64,000 nt of DNA, taken from assembly GCA_913057245.1 (NCBI GenBank), contig CAJXNH010000011.1, forward strand, positions 1-64,000, in the 5' to 3' direction. The stretch is from an uncultured Phaeodactylibacter sp. (lineage in GTDB: Bacteria > Bacteroidota > Bacteroidia > Chitinophagales > Saprospiraceae). This document shows positions 49,951-58,672 of the stretch, piece after piece. A program made the translations under genes and the position numbers. The notes beneath the pieces are model-generated. The model saw only the letters and a list, made by a program, of their open reading frames with translations, was not told the DNA's origin and did no database searches. Position 1 is the stretch's first letter. Each line of letters opens with the position of its first letter.

Positions 49951-52146
49951 ATGGCCAAACACCATGAAACCCAACCTGAAGACCAGCAGCCTTTAACAGC
50001 CTTGGCTTTTCGCCGTGATGGCAGCCTGCTCTGCAAAGGAAAAATCGAGGACGGTAATACCGTATACTTCGATGCAGATATCAAGACACTCAGGCAGTCC
50101 CGTATTTTCATTCTTCCTGAGCCCGAACCGGGCATGCCACTTCCCAATCTCAGCATTGAGCGATTAGAACGGCGTCAGGCTTTTGAGCCTCGTTTGCGAT
50201 TTAATGAGAACGGCGGCTTAATTTTTGAACGCATTCCCGATCGCATTCGCGAAATTTGGTGGTGGCAGCGCTGCTGCATGCGCGGGCAGGTTACCAACCG
50301 TGCCTCTGTGGAAGGGCAGCAGGAAACCTATCCGGTCTGCAATGCCATCGTGCACATTTGTGAAGTAGACCGTATCCGATGGTGGATTGAGAGGATCGAC
50401 CCCGACCTGTTAGAGCGCTTGCGTGAGGACCTGATCGAGCGCATCCCTATTTCTATCCCGGAGCCTCCCCGACCATTGCCTGACCCACCGCCATTCCGGC
50501 CGGAAATTGGACTGGAGCTATTGCAAAATACCCGTTCAAACATTTCAATCAGCCGGGTGCCACAAATATCCCGGCAATCGTTGGAAAACCCTGCTCAGCT
50601 TCAGCTCCTGCATCAGCAAATTCAGCGGGTGGACGGCTCGCAGTTCCGGGGCATTCTGGCTGAATATTTTCCGTTGTTTTTCCCATACTTCTGCAATTTC
50701 CCCTACCTGTGGCCCTGGCTGTACCGCTGCGACGAGGTGGCTGTAGTAGAGACCGATCAGAACGGGCGGTTTGAGGCCTGTATCTGGCATCAGGGCGATC
50801 AGCCGGATGTCCACGTGTGGGTGGAATATCCTATGGATGGCGAGAACGTCACGGTGTACCGTCCCCGCGTGCCCTGTGCTACGTACTGGGACTACGAGTG
50901 CGGAGGAGACATCAATATTCAGCTTGCAGATAGCCGCATTCCGCCGGTATGTGGAGGTATTCTGGAAGGGACCTCTGTTGCGATCCGGGCAATAGGCACC
51001 CACGTTTCCCCTTTGCATATTGACCAGAGGCTTACAAATTCCATTGTTTTGCCAGGGGACGGTAATTTCCGGACCGTTGGGCTGACCAATTATGCGACAC
51101 AGGGACTAGGCGGCTACAGCCTTCAGCTTACTAATCAATTTGTACGCCCTTTTACTGGCAGTATACCCATTTACGCGCAGTTTGGAGACGGCCTTCCCGC
51201 CAGCAATATTCACTATTTCCAGGTGCAATACCGGCGGACACACAATGCAGGGCTCCTCACCCTTATCAATCCATCAAATCTGAATGCGGGCTGGAAGACA
51301 TTGGAAAGCGGTGCGCTCAATCGGCGCTATGTCTTGCAGGACGGATTGGACTTCAAATACGAATACTATAATCTTGGGCCTTTTGAGGTCAACGGAGCGC
51401 GGGTATACCGCATCCCGCCCTTAGATCCGCAACTGCCCGGTATAGATGGTCAGCCCGCTTCTTCAGACCCTACGGCGCGTTGGTCGCGGTATGACAGAGT
51501 GGCTATTGCACGGATTAACACCAACCTGCTTGACGATGAGGGCTTGTACGAATTCAGAATCCGTTTTCTGGATCAAAATGGTAACCTGGCCAATGTCAAT
51601 CCAGGTTTTTTCCGGGTACCCAACCCTGCTGATGCCAACGCTACTATGGCTGCGCCTGATACTTACATCCGTGAGATCGGTGGTGATGCCGTCTTCCAGT
51701 TCAGGATGCGGGTGGATAATCAAAGGCCAGACCTGAGTATTTTTGGTGTATCGCTCGATGGAGATGCCCGTGCCATGACGGATTGCGGATTTTTAGCTTA
51801 TGAGTCCGTGAGTCAGCAGGTAGGTATTTCCTTCAGAGCCGACCATCCCAGAGGTTTTGGTCTTTTCCACTTTAACCTGGAGCGGGGGCGGCGGAACAGC
51901 TTTCTTAACCATTTTACACTCGGTGATGCCAGGGGGGTGGTCACTGGCAGTAAGGCACCCTACACTCTGGGAGCAGATGGTATTTACCGGGCTTCTTTCT
52001 CTGTGGCGGCATTACTAGCCGGTTGCGGAGACAAAGCTGCTTTCTCGGAAGGTTTGACCGTAGTGGGTTTGCATACAGATGGCACCCACGCCGGCAACTT
52101 CTTCCGGCGCTCGGTAAGCAATGCTTTTGCGATAGCGCCCCAATAG
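49951..52146 (+). CDS. Large protein of unknown function with Trp/Cys-rich blocks
   Basis: The protein has 731 residues and begins MAKHHETQPEDQQPLTALAF; I see no signal peptide or membrane helix. An aromatic/Cys block (EIWWWQRCCMRGQ) and a proline-rich stretch (PEPPRPLPDPPPFRPE) lead to FPYFCNFPYLWPWLYRC. A transthyretin-like strand set follows (AVVETDQNGRFEACIWHQ). The C-terminal 400 residues are beta-rich without a family I recognise. A cytoplasmic structural or effector-like role is possible, but nothing in the neighbourhood supports one. A hairpin terminator follows. Confidence 0.75.
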   Translation: MAKHHETQPEDQQPLTALAFRRDGSLLCKGKIEDGNTVYFDADIKTLRQSRIFILPEPEPGMPLPNLSIERLERRQAFEPRLRFNENGGLIFERIPDRIREIWWWQRCCMRGQVTNRASVEGQQETYPVCNAIVHICEVDRIRWWIERIDPDLLERLREDLIERIPISIPEPPRPLPDPPPFRPEIGLELLQNTRSNISISRVPQISRQSLENPAQLQLLHQQIQRVDGSQFRGILAEYFPLFFPYFCNFPYLWPWLYRCDEVAVVETDQNGRFEACIWHQGDQPDVHVWVEYPMDGENVTVYRPRVPCATYWDYECGGDINIQLADSRIPPVCGGILEGTSVAIRAIGTHVSPLHIDQRLTNSIVLPGDGNFRTVGLTNYATQGLGGYSLQLTNQFVRPFTGSIPIYAQFGDGLPASNIHYFQVQYRRTHNAGLLTLINPSNLNAGWKTLESGALNRRYVLQDGLDFKYEYYNLGPFEVNGARVYRIPPLDPQLPGIDGQPASSDPTARWSRYDRVAIARINTNLLDDEGLYEFRIRFLDQNGNLANVNPGFFRVPNPADANATMAAPDTYIREIGGDAVFQFRMRVDNQRPDLSIFGVSLDGDARAMTDCGFLAYESVSQQVGISFRADHPRGFGLFHFNLERGRRNSFLNHFTLGDARGVVTGSKAPYTLGADGIYRASFSVAALLAGCGDKAAFSEGLTVVGLHTDGTHAGNFFRRSVSNAFAIAPQ

Positions 52147-52164
52147 CACGGAATCGAGAATGGT

Positions 52165-52231
52165 TGGCTTCATCCGCTGCCTGCTTTCGAACATGGAGAG
52201 ATTCAGCAGGTTAAAGGGATGAAGCCATTTT
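52165..52231 (+). terminator. Hairpin terminator between converging genes
   Basis: TGGCTTCATCC (52165-52175) pairs perfectly with GGATGAAGCCA (52217-52227). A second inner stem, CCTGCT/AGCAGG, lies in the loop. The hairpin is followed by a T-rich tract on the plus strand. Confidence 0.7.
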
Positions 52232-53870
52232 ATTGAATGACGCCATTTACCACGCTTTGCGCCTCCTCCTGCAGCTGCTTCAGGTGGGCATCACCTTTGA
52301 AGCTTTCCGCATAAATCTTGTAGATGTTTTCAGTGCCGGAAGGGCGGGCGGCAAACCAGCCGTTCTCAGTAGCGACCTTTAGGCCTCCGATGGCAGCCCC
52401 ATTGCCCGGTGCTTCCGTCAGAATGGCCTCAATAGGCTCACCAGCTAGTGTGGAGGAGGTGATCTGATCGGCGGATAGCTTTTTCAGCTTGTCTTTTTGG
52501 TCAGGCGTTGCGGGCGCATCAATGCGGGCGTACACCGGCGCACCGAATGCCGCTGTGAATTCGGTGTAAATTTCACCCGGATCCTTGCCAGTCGTAGCTG
52601 TGATCTCCCCAGCCAGCAGTGCAGCGATGATGCCATCTTTGTCGGTGGACCATACCTTGCCGTTTCGGTCCAGGAAGGAGGCACCGGCGCTTTCCTCCCC
52701 ACCAAAGCCAAGGCTGCCTTCAAACAATCCGTCTACAAACCATTTGAAGCCTACCGGGACCTCCACCAGTTTCCGGTCGAGTTTCTTCGCCACCCGGTCT
52801 ATCATCTGACTGCTTACCAGTGTTTTTCCAATGCCCGTATCTGCCGACCAGCCCGGCCGATGTTGAAAGAGGAAATCTATGGCCACAGCAAGGTAGTGAT
52901 TCGGCTGCATCAATCCCTGACTACGGGTCACGATTCCATGCCGGTCGTAATCGGTATCACAAGCTACAGCTACGGCAAAGCGGTCTTTGAGCGCGAGCAG
53001 CCGCTGCATGGCGTAAGCGGAGGAAGGGTCCATGCGCACTTTGCCATCCCAGTCCAGCGACATAAACCGGAAAGTTTGGTCCACCTGCGTATCGACAATA
53101 TTCAGATTGATATTGTAACGGTCGGCAATGCGCTCCCAATAGCGTACACCAGCGCCGCCCAGGGGGTCAACGCCGATTTCCAGGCCTGCGCTCCGGATAG
53201 CCTCCAGGTCAATTACCTGATCGAGGTCGCCGGTGTAGGCATCTAGGTAGTCGTAGGTCTTCGTGGAGTTGGCTTTCAGGGCTTTCTGCAGGGGCATTCG
53301 CCTGACCTCCTTTAGCCCGTTTTCCAGGATTTCATTGGCTTTAGCCTCAATCCAGGAAGTGACGCTGCCTTCTGCTGGCCCGCCATTGGTCATATTGTAT
53401 TTGAACCCTCCATCCTGAGGTGGATTGTGCGAAGGCGTTATGATGATTCCATCTGCCAGCCCGTTTGTCCGTCCGGCGTTGTAGGTCAGGATGGCGTGGC
53501 TGACCGCAGGGGTAGGTGCGTACTCCTTATTGGCGGCAATCATCGTTGGCACTTCGTTGCCCGCCAGGACTTCCAGCGCGGTGGCCTGCGCCGGTTCTGA
53601 AAGTGCATGCGTGTCCATGCCCATAAATACCGGTCCGGTGATGCTCTCCTTTTGGCGGTAAAGGCAGATGGCTTGTGTGGTCGCCAGGATGTGGTCTTCG
53701 TTGAAAGAGGCTGTGAGGGAAGAGCCCCGGTGCCCGGAAGTGCCAAAGGAAACGCGCTGCGTGCGTTCTGCGGGGTCTGGCTTATCTGTAAAGTATTGGG
53801 TAATCAGGCGGGGGAGATTAACGAGTTCGCCAGTGGAGGCCGGCTTACCGGCATTAGGGTGGATCGCCAT
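52230..53870 (-). CDS. pgm: Phosphoglucomutase (alpha-D-glucose-phosphate specific)
   Basis: The protein has 546 residues, the full length for Pgm. [12 protein letters not shown] at the N-terminus, the phosphoserine loop [13 protein letters not shown] (S147), the metal-binding [12 protein letters not shown], the sugar-binding GGEESAG and the phosphate-binding [13 protein letters not shown] are all present. It interconverts glucose-1-P and glucose-6-P in the cytoplasm and would serve entry of galactose from the Leloir route. Confidence 0.95.
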   Translation of the reverse strand: MAIHPNAGKPASTGELVNLPRLITQYFTDKPDPAERTQRVSFGTSGHRGSSLTASFNEDHILATTQAICLYRQKESITGPVFMGMDTHALSEPAQATALEVLAGNEVPTMIAANKEYAPTPAVSHAILTYNAGRTNGLADGIIITPSHNPPQDGGFKYNMTNGGPAEGSVTSWIEAKANEILENGLKEVRRMPLQKALKANSTKTYDYLDAYTGDLDQVIDLEAIRSAGLEIGVDPLGGAGVRYWERIADRYNINLNIVDTQVDQTFRFMSLDWDGKVRMDPSSAYAMQRLLALKDRFAVAVACDTDYDRHGIVTRSQGLMQPNHYLAVAIDFLFQHRPGWSADTGIGKTLVSSQMIDRVAKKLDRKLVEVPVGFKWFVDGLFEGSLGFGGEESAGASFLDRNGKVWSTDKDGIIAALLAGEITATTGKDPGEIYTEFTAAFGAPVYARIDAPATPDQKDKLKKLSADQITSSTLAGEPIEAILTEAPGNGAAIGGLKVATENGWFAARPSGTENIYKIYAESFKGDAHLKQLQEEAQSVVNGVIQ

Positions 53871-53935
53871 GGGCTGGTTTGGGTTTGGTTGGGCTTAAAA
53901 ATAGGGGACAGGGAGCGGGTGTGCAAGTAGTTTAC

Positions 53936-53968
53936 AAAAAAAGCCCGGCCGCAACTGCAACCGGGCTT
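53936..53968 (-). terminator. Terminator of the tRNA-Leu pair
   Basis: AAGCCCGG and CCGGGCTT pair across 12 nt. On the minus strand the hairpin is followed by a run of T. Confidence 0.8.
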
Positions 53969-53974
53969 CCGGGG

Positions 53975-54056
53975 TGCCCACGAGAGGACTCGAACCTCCA
54001 CGTCGTTAGACACATGAACCTGAATCATGCGCGTCTACCAATTCCGCCACGTGGGC
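53975..54056 (-). tRNA. tRNA-Leu (anticodon CAG)
   Basis: A full cloverleaf of 82 nt: acceptor GCCCACG/CGTGGGC plus discriminator A, D-arm GCGGAATTGGTAGACGC, anticodon stem CATGA/TCATG with loop TTCAGGT, class II variable arm, and T-arm with GTTCGAGTC. CCA is not encoded. Confidence 0.95.
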
Positions 54057-54066
54057 TTGTTTTTTG

Positions 54067-54113
54067 CGGGATAAATTGCTCTTCCCGCCTTCTATACTTC
54101 GTACCGACGGCGG
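54067..54113 (-). repeat. Direct repeat copying the 3' end and tail of tRNA-Leu(CAA)
   Basis: These 47 bp match 54167-54213 at 45 of 47 positions, offset by exactly 100 bp. The copy includes the last roughly 12 nt of the tRNA (TACCGACGGCGG on the plus strand) and its downstream tail, without the rest of a tRNA. It may be a relic of a third tandem tRNA or an attachment-site scar. Confidence 0.75.
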
Positions 54114-54201
54114 TCATTCCCGTTAGTGCATCTGTAAGGTCGCTGCGCTTCCAACAGCTGCAACAACGGGATAAACTTCTCTTCCCGCCTTCTATACTTC
54201 G

Positions 54202-54285
54202 TACCGACGGCGGGAATCGAACCCGCACTCTGTTGCCAGAACTGGATTTTGAATCCAGCGCGTCTACCAATTCCGCCACGTCGGC
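54202..54285 (-). tRNA. tRNA-Leu (anticodon CAA)
   Basis: A full cloverleaf of 84 nt: acceptor GCCGACG/CGTCGGT with a G-T first pair and discriminator A, D-arm as in its neighbour, anticodon stem CTGGA/TCCAG with loop TTCAAAA, long variable arm, and T-arm with GTTCGATTC. It is transcribed before tRNA-Leu(CAG). CCA is not encoded. Confidence 0.95.
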
Positions 54286-54331
54286 ATAAGACTGCCGATC
54301 AATCGGCGCTGCAATACTTCAATTGCGGATG

Positions 54332-54362
54332 CAAATATAGAGTGGTATTTTCAATTTGTAAA
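54332..54362 (-). promoter_or_regulatory. Promoter of the tRNA-Leu pair
   Basis: On the minus strand TTT, a 20-bp spacer, then the exact -7 consensus TATATTTG (54339-54332), about 47 bp before the first tRNA. The -33 region overlaps one arm of the inverted repeat at 54358-54410. Confidence 0.6.
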
Positions 54363-54410
54363 GCAAATGGGGCGAAAAAAGTTCCTATAATAACGCCCCA
54401 TTTGCTTTAC
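54358..54410. repeat. Perfect 17-bp inverted repeat between rseP and the tRNA promoter
   Basis: GTAAAGCAAATGGGGCG (54358-54374) and its exact reverse complement (54394-54410) flank a 19-nt loop. It lies just after rseP on the minus strand and may end that transcript, although no long T-run follows. Confidence 0.8.
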
Positions 54411-54430
54411 GGCTGATAGTCAGTGGATTC

Positions 54431-55771
54431 CTAACTAAAAAAACTGCGGATAATATCCAGGCCGTTGGCATACAGGACCAGCCCGATAACAATAACGAAC
54501 CCAACGATGGTAGCCCGCTCCAAAAATTTATCGCTTGGTTTACGGCCGGTAACCATTTCGTAGAGCAGGAACATCACGTGCCCACCGTCCAGTGCCGGTA
54601 TAGGCAGAAGGTTCATGAAAGCCAGGATGAGGGACAGCACCGCCGTCATCGTCCAGAAGCGTTCCCATAGCCATTCATTGCCAAACATGGAGCCGATGGT
54701 GCCGAATCCGCCCAGGCTTTCGGAGGCTTTGATGCGCCCGCGGAACATCTGCCCAAAGGCTTTGACCTGATCGCCCAGGAAGGTCCAGCCTTTTTGTACA
54801 CCGGCTGGCATCGCCTGCGCAAAATTATATTCCTTGCGCTTGGTGCCGAACAGTTCCCCTGCCGTTACCCTTTCCACGCCGATCATTCCGTTTTTGGTAG
54901 TTGTCAAAGCGAGCTGAAGGGTGTCTGATCCGTTGCGGAGCACGGTAAGGTCTACTTCCACGTTATCTTTGCCACGGATGCCCCTCGCGAAGTCGATAAA
55001 CCAGGGCGTAGGCTGCCCGTCCAGGCCAATAATCTGATCTTCAGGTTTGATGCCTGCTTTTTCGGCCGGGCCATCTTCTATGATGTCCTTTATTTTGAAG
55101 GGCATGCGGGGGTAGAAAAGCGCCTTGTTCTTGTATTCGTAGCTGGAGAGCAGCGTAACATACTTAGGGTCAATGGGGACTTCTACTTCCTGGCCTTCCC
55201 GTTCCACTGTGATCTGGTCTGCGTTATTGATGATAATTTCCCGTACCACCAGGCGGTCGTTGAATTGCTCATAAGGCTTGCCGGCTATGCTGAGGATATG
55301 GTCTCCATCGCGCAGCCCCATTTCCTGTCCGAGGGAATCCACCTGAATGCCGTATTCGAGGTTCTCATTGGGCAAATATTCCTGCCCATACACCCAAAGC
55401 ACAAAGCCATAAAGCAGGAAGCCCAGGATAAAGTTGACAGTCACACCGCCCAGCATGATGATGAGCCGTTGCCAGGCCGGCTTGGAGCGAAACTCCCAGG
55501 GCTGCGGTTCCTCGCTCATTTGCTCGGTATCGAAGCTCTCGTCAATCATACCGGAGATCTTGACATAACCGCCAAGGGGCAGCCAGCCGATCCCGTACTC
55601 CGTTTCTCCAATTTTCTTTTTGTACAATTCGAACCAGGGGTCAAAAAAGAGGTAGAATTTCTCCACACGGGTACCAAACAGGCGAGCCGGCAAAAAGTGG
55701 CCCAGCTCATGCAGTACAATCAAAATAGAAAGGCTAAGCATCAACTGCCCGCCCATGATTAGATAATCCAT
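54431..55771 (-). CDS. rseP: Site-2 protease RseP
   Basis: The protein has 446 residues. Zinc motif H21-E22-L-G-H25 lies in the first membrane helix and the third-ligand motif NLLPIPALDGGH in a C-terminal helix. Between them is a PDZ domain pair (GQEMGLRDGDHILSIAGKP and GPAEKAGIKPEDQIIGLDG). At least four hydrophobic helices are visible. It cleaves membrane-bound anti-sigma factors or leftover signal peptides within the membrane. Confidence 0.95.
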   Translation of the reverse strand: MDYLIMGGQLMLSLSILIVLHELGHFLPARLFGTRVEKFYLFFDPWFELYKKKIGETEYGIGWLPLGGYVKISGMIDESFDTEQMSEEPQPWEFRSKPAWQRLIIMLGGVTVNFILGFLLYGFVLWVYGQEYLPNENLEYGIQVDSLGQEMGLRDGDHILSIAGKPYEQFNDRLVVREIIINNADQITVEREGQEVEVPIDPKYVTLLSSYEYKNKALFYPRMPFKIKDIIEDGPAEKAGIKPEDQIIGLDGQPTPWFIDFARGIRGKDNVEVDLTVLRNGSDTLQLALTTTKNGMIGVERVTAGELFGTKRKEYNFAQAMPAGVQKGWTFLGDQVKAFGQMFRGRIKASESLGGFGTIGSMFGNEWLWERFWTMTAVLSLILAFMNLLPIPALDGGHVMFLLYEMVTGRKPSDKFLERATIVGFVIVIGLVLYANGLDIIRSFFS

Positions 55772-55924
55772 ATATTATTTTCTTCCTTGCAGGATGGTTA
55801 GTTTGTCGAACAAAAGAACAGCTTCTTTCCGGTTATGTTGTTTAGGAGCGGGCAAAGGTAGTTAAATATTATATTAGCGCCGCGGATTTCAGGACGAAAC
55901 GAACCGGATCAACAAAGTGAGGAT

Positions 55925-56629
55925 ATGAATATTTTTTTTACAGATCAGGTAAGAGGGGGCGTGGCTGCCCTTCCTGAGCGTGAGGCCCGGCATTGTATCC
56001 AGGTGCTTCGCCATAAAGTGGGCGACCGCATTCACTTTATTGATGGTCAGGGCGGGCTGTACGAGGGGGAGATTGCCGAGGCGGGCAAAAAAACGTGCCT
56101 GCTGAAGGTCATTTCCCATAAGGAAAACCATGGCAAGCGGCCTTACCGGGTCCACTTGGCAGTTGCCCCGACCAAAAACATCAGCCGGATGGAGTGGCTG
56201 CTGGAAAAAGCTACTGAAATCGGGTTAGATACTTTCACGCCTTTGTTATGTAGCCATTCCGAGCGCCGGGTGCTGAAGCTGGAACGGCTGGAAAAAATTG
56301 CCATCTCCGCTGCAAAGCAGTCCGTTAAGGCCTATTTGCCGCAGCTCAACCCTCTGACCTCATTCGAGGCCTTCTTAAAAGAAGCTCCGGCAGAGGCGGG
56401 CCGTTATATTGCTTACCTGGGGGAGGGCGTTAAGGAGAGCTTAAAACAAAACTACAAGCCTGGGCAGGACGTTTGCTTGTTAATTGGTCCGGAGGGTGGG
56501 TTTAGCCCTCAGGAAGCTGAGGCGGCAGTATCGTCAGGGTTCACGCCTGTCACTTTAGGCGAAAGCCGATTGCGGACTGAAACGGCAGCCCTCGTAGCCT
56601 GCCATACTATTCATCTTTTAAACGCATAA
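55925..56629 (+). CDS. rsmE: 16S rRNA (uracil-1498-N3)-methyltransferase
   Basis: The protein has 234 residues. An N-terminal PUA-like part (EREARHCIQVLRHKVGDRI) precedes a SPOUT knot domain: KNISRMEWLLEKATEIGLD, LLIGPEGGFSPQEAEAA and LGESRLRTETAALVA. It methylates U1498 of 16S rRNA. The next gene starts 3 bp downstream. Confidence 0.95.
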   Translation: MNIFFTDQVRGGVAALPEREARHCIQVLRHKVGDRIHFIDGQGGLYEGEIAEAGKKTCLLKVISHKENHGKRPYRVHLAVAPTKNISRMEWLLEKATEIGLDTFTPLLCSHSERRVLKLERLEKIAISAAKQSVKAYLPQLNPLTSFEAFLKEAPAEAGRYIAYLGEGVKESLKQNYKPGQDVCLLIGPEGGFSPQEAEAAVSSGFTPVTLGESRLRTETAALVACHTIHLLNA

Positions 56630-56632
56630 CTC

Positions 56633-57298
56633 ATGTTGAAAACCGGAATGGCGCTTTTTGCGGCTTTTTTCCTGTCCTTTACTACTCCATTTGACCCCGG
56701 AGCAGGAACTTTAAAGATGGGACTGCTTAAATATAATGGTGGGGGCGACTGGTATGCCAACCCAACTGCACTGCCTAATCTTGCGGCTTTTTGTAATGCG
56801 CAGTTGGGCACTGACTTTGACACGGAATATGAGGAAGTTGAAGTGGGAAGTGTGGAGCTGTACAACTTTGCTTTTGTACACATGACCGGGCACGGCAATG
56901 TGGTCTTCTCAGATGCAGAAGCAGAAAACCTGCGCAACTACCTGTTGGGTGGTGGCTTTCTACATATCGACGACAACTACGGCATGGATCCCTACGTTCG
57001 GGTAGCTATGAAAAAGGTATTTCCGGAGCAGGAATTCGTGGAGTTACCCTTTGAGCACGAGGTTTTCCGTCAGAAGTTTGAGTTTGAAAATGGCCTGCCC
57101 AAAGTGCACAAACACGATGATAAACCGGCACAAGCCTTCGGTTTATTCCACGAAGGCCGGATGGTTTGCCTGTACTCTTTCGAATCAGACCTCGGTGATG
57201 GCTGGGAAGATGAGGACGTGCACAATGACCCTGAACCCATTCGCCGCCGGGCTCTTCAGATGGGGGCGAATATCATACAGTTCGCCTTTCAGCAGTAA
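56633..57298 (+). CDS. DUF4159 secreted protein
   Basis: The protein has 221 residues with signal peptide GMALFAAFFLSFTTPF. The DUF4159 core is clear: KYNGGGDWYANPTALPNLAA, NFAFVHMTGHGNVVFSDAE and LRNYLLGGGFLHIDDNYGMD, with a glutamine-amidotransferase-like fold. It is translated with rsmE, from which it is separated by 3 bp. Function unknown, though the family is associated with envelope or gliding-related loci in Bacteroidota. Confidence 0.88.
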   Translation: MLKTGMALFAAFFLSFTTPFDPGAGTLKMGLLKYNGGGDWYANPTALPNLAAFCNAQLGTDFDTEYEEVEVGSVELYNFAFVHMTGHGNVVFSDAEAENLRNYLLGGGFLHIDDNYGMDPYVRVAMKKVFPEQEFVELPFEHEVFRQKFEFENGLPKVHKHDDKPAQAFGLFHEGRMVCLYSFESDLGDGWEDEDVHNDPEPIRRRALQMGANIIQFAFQQ

Positions 57299-57301
57299 AA
57301 G

Positions 57302-57517
57302 TTACTGCCAGATCATAGACCGTTTGCGCCGGATATAGTTCCGTACGTTAAGCCAGAAGGCTACGAAAATGTACAGAATTACCGGCGACCCCAGGGCCAC
57401 AAACGAAATGTAGATAAAATTGATGCGCACGCGGGCAGAAGCAATCCCCATTTTATCACCGAGATAGCTGCATACGCCAAACGCTGATCTTTCCAGTAAA
57501 TCTTTTACGTATCGCAT
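57302..57517 (-). CDS. PspC-domain small membrane protein
   Basis: The start at ATG 57517 gives 71 residues. The PspC pattern is seen in SAFGVCSYLGDKMGIASARVR, followed by one membrane helix (INFIYISFVALGSPVILYIF) and a basic tail. PspC domains act in envelope stress responses. It converges on the DUF4159 gene with a 3-bp gap. Confidence 0.8.
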   Translation of the reverse strand: MRYVKDLLERSAFGVCSYLGDKMGIASARVRINFIYISFVALGSPVILYIFVAFWLNVRNYIRRKRSMIWQ

Positions 57518-57749
57518 AAGCCAATTTTTTTGGTCAGGCACTTCACTTCCATGCAATGCCGAAAAAGCTGCAGCAACCTGTCATCCGGTACAACGCTTAT
57601 TCCGGTTGCGGCGTTGCCGATAAGCGGGATTCCGGTCAAAATGCATAGCCATCCCTGCTATTGCTTCGGAATAAATCCTTAACAATAAAATAGGCAAATG
57701 GGTTACGAGGCCGGCAAAAAAAATCAGGTTTCCCTGTTTTAACCTGTAT

Positions 57750-57941
57750 TTATTCGGCAATAGCTGTCATGGCATCATTCATGGATACCTGCTCATAAAC
57801 TGCAGCGCCATTTTCCAGTGAGTGGCCAGGCTCTTGCATGTTGCCTTCAGAACCGGAAAAAAGGAAGAACGCACCGGTGGCGCCAAAAACGAGAAGCAAA
57901 GCAATGATAATGGTTTCGATGTTGGACTTGTTACGTGCCAT
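57750..57941 (-). CDS. Small single-pass membrane protein
   Basis: The start at ATG 57941 gives 63 residues: a short basic N-terminus (MARNKSN), one membrane helix (IETIIIALLLVFGATGAFFLF) and an acidic tail ending MNDAMTAIAE. The upstream extension of the frame is basic, proline-rich and unlikely to be protein. Function unknown. Confidence 0.55.
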   Translation of the reverse strand: MARNKSNIETIIIALLLVFGATGAFFLFSGSEGNMQEPGHSLENGAAVYEQVSMNDAMTAIAE

Positions 57942-58672
57942 GATGTTTGGTTGTTTGTTGCAGCGGTAGCACTGGCTGGGCTGAGCGCTGCGGTTTAGGA
58001 ATACGGGGGGCTTTCCCGGCGGTGCGGCTGAGCGCTCCGACGCGGCATAGGGAGCCCGGGGCAAGTGCGGGGCACTTTACCGGGCAAAAGGTTTCGACAA
58101 GGCACAGCAAGGGCTTTCAGCTTCCGTAGCACCGGAGGCTGTTCTTAGGGAGCGGGCATAGCTCGCCCCCTTAGCACCGTGCGGTCAGGCACGAGCTATT
58201 CAGGCATAGGAGTAGCAGGGCAAGCGGATATACTTGCCGAAAATACAGGCATACATCGGCCACAATGATAGCCGAGCATTTGCCGGGCTATCAGCCAGAA
58301 AATGTAAAGGGCCTGCAGGGTACGCTACCGTACCTGGCCAATACTGTGTTTGAAATGTGTGGTTGTAGATGGCCTGCGAATTGCAAGCGAAGAAGTGTTG
58401 TTTAAGGAGGAGATGGTGCAGTGCAACCTTTGAGGCAATAGTTGCCAAGGCAGCCTGCACCCGGTTTGTAAGGGTTCTGCATAGGTCGTCTTGGTTTACT
58501 GAATGATTACGATTGTTGGCATACAGTCTTTCAACTGTGCTTATGCAAATATTATAAAAATAATCTATATAAGTATAATCCGATCGTGATTTATTAAAAA
58601 AAATCTTCATTTGTTTCTCCGTATTGTGTTCACTTACAGAGCTACAAAATATATGCCAAAAATATTATGTGT
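57942..58672. other. Long non-coding region, GC-rich with local inverted repeats
   Basis: I see no convincing gene in 731 bp. The left 300 bp are GC-rich and contain short hairpins such as GAGCGGGC-ATA-GCTCGCCC near 58158. A 136-codon frame at 58200-58610 has no family features. It might hold a structured RNA, but it matches no RNA that I can recognise. Confidence 0.4.

Noticed and set aside
58200-58610. 136-codon minus-strand frame in the gap before mltA.
   Set aside because: Composition is not protein-like, and there is no domain or plausible signal. I treat the region as non-coding.
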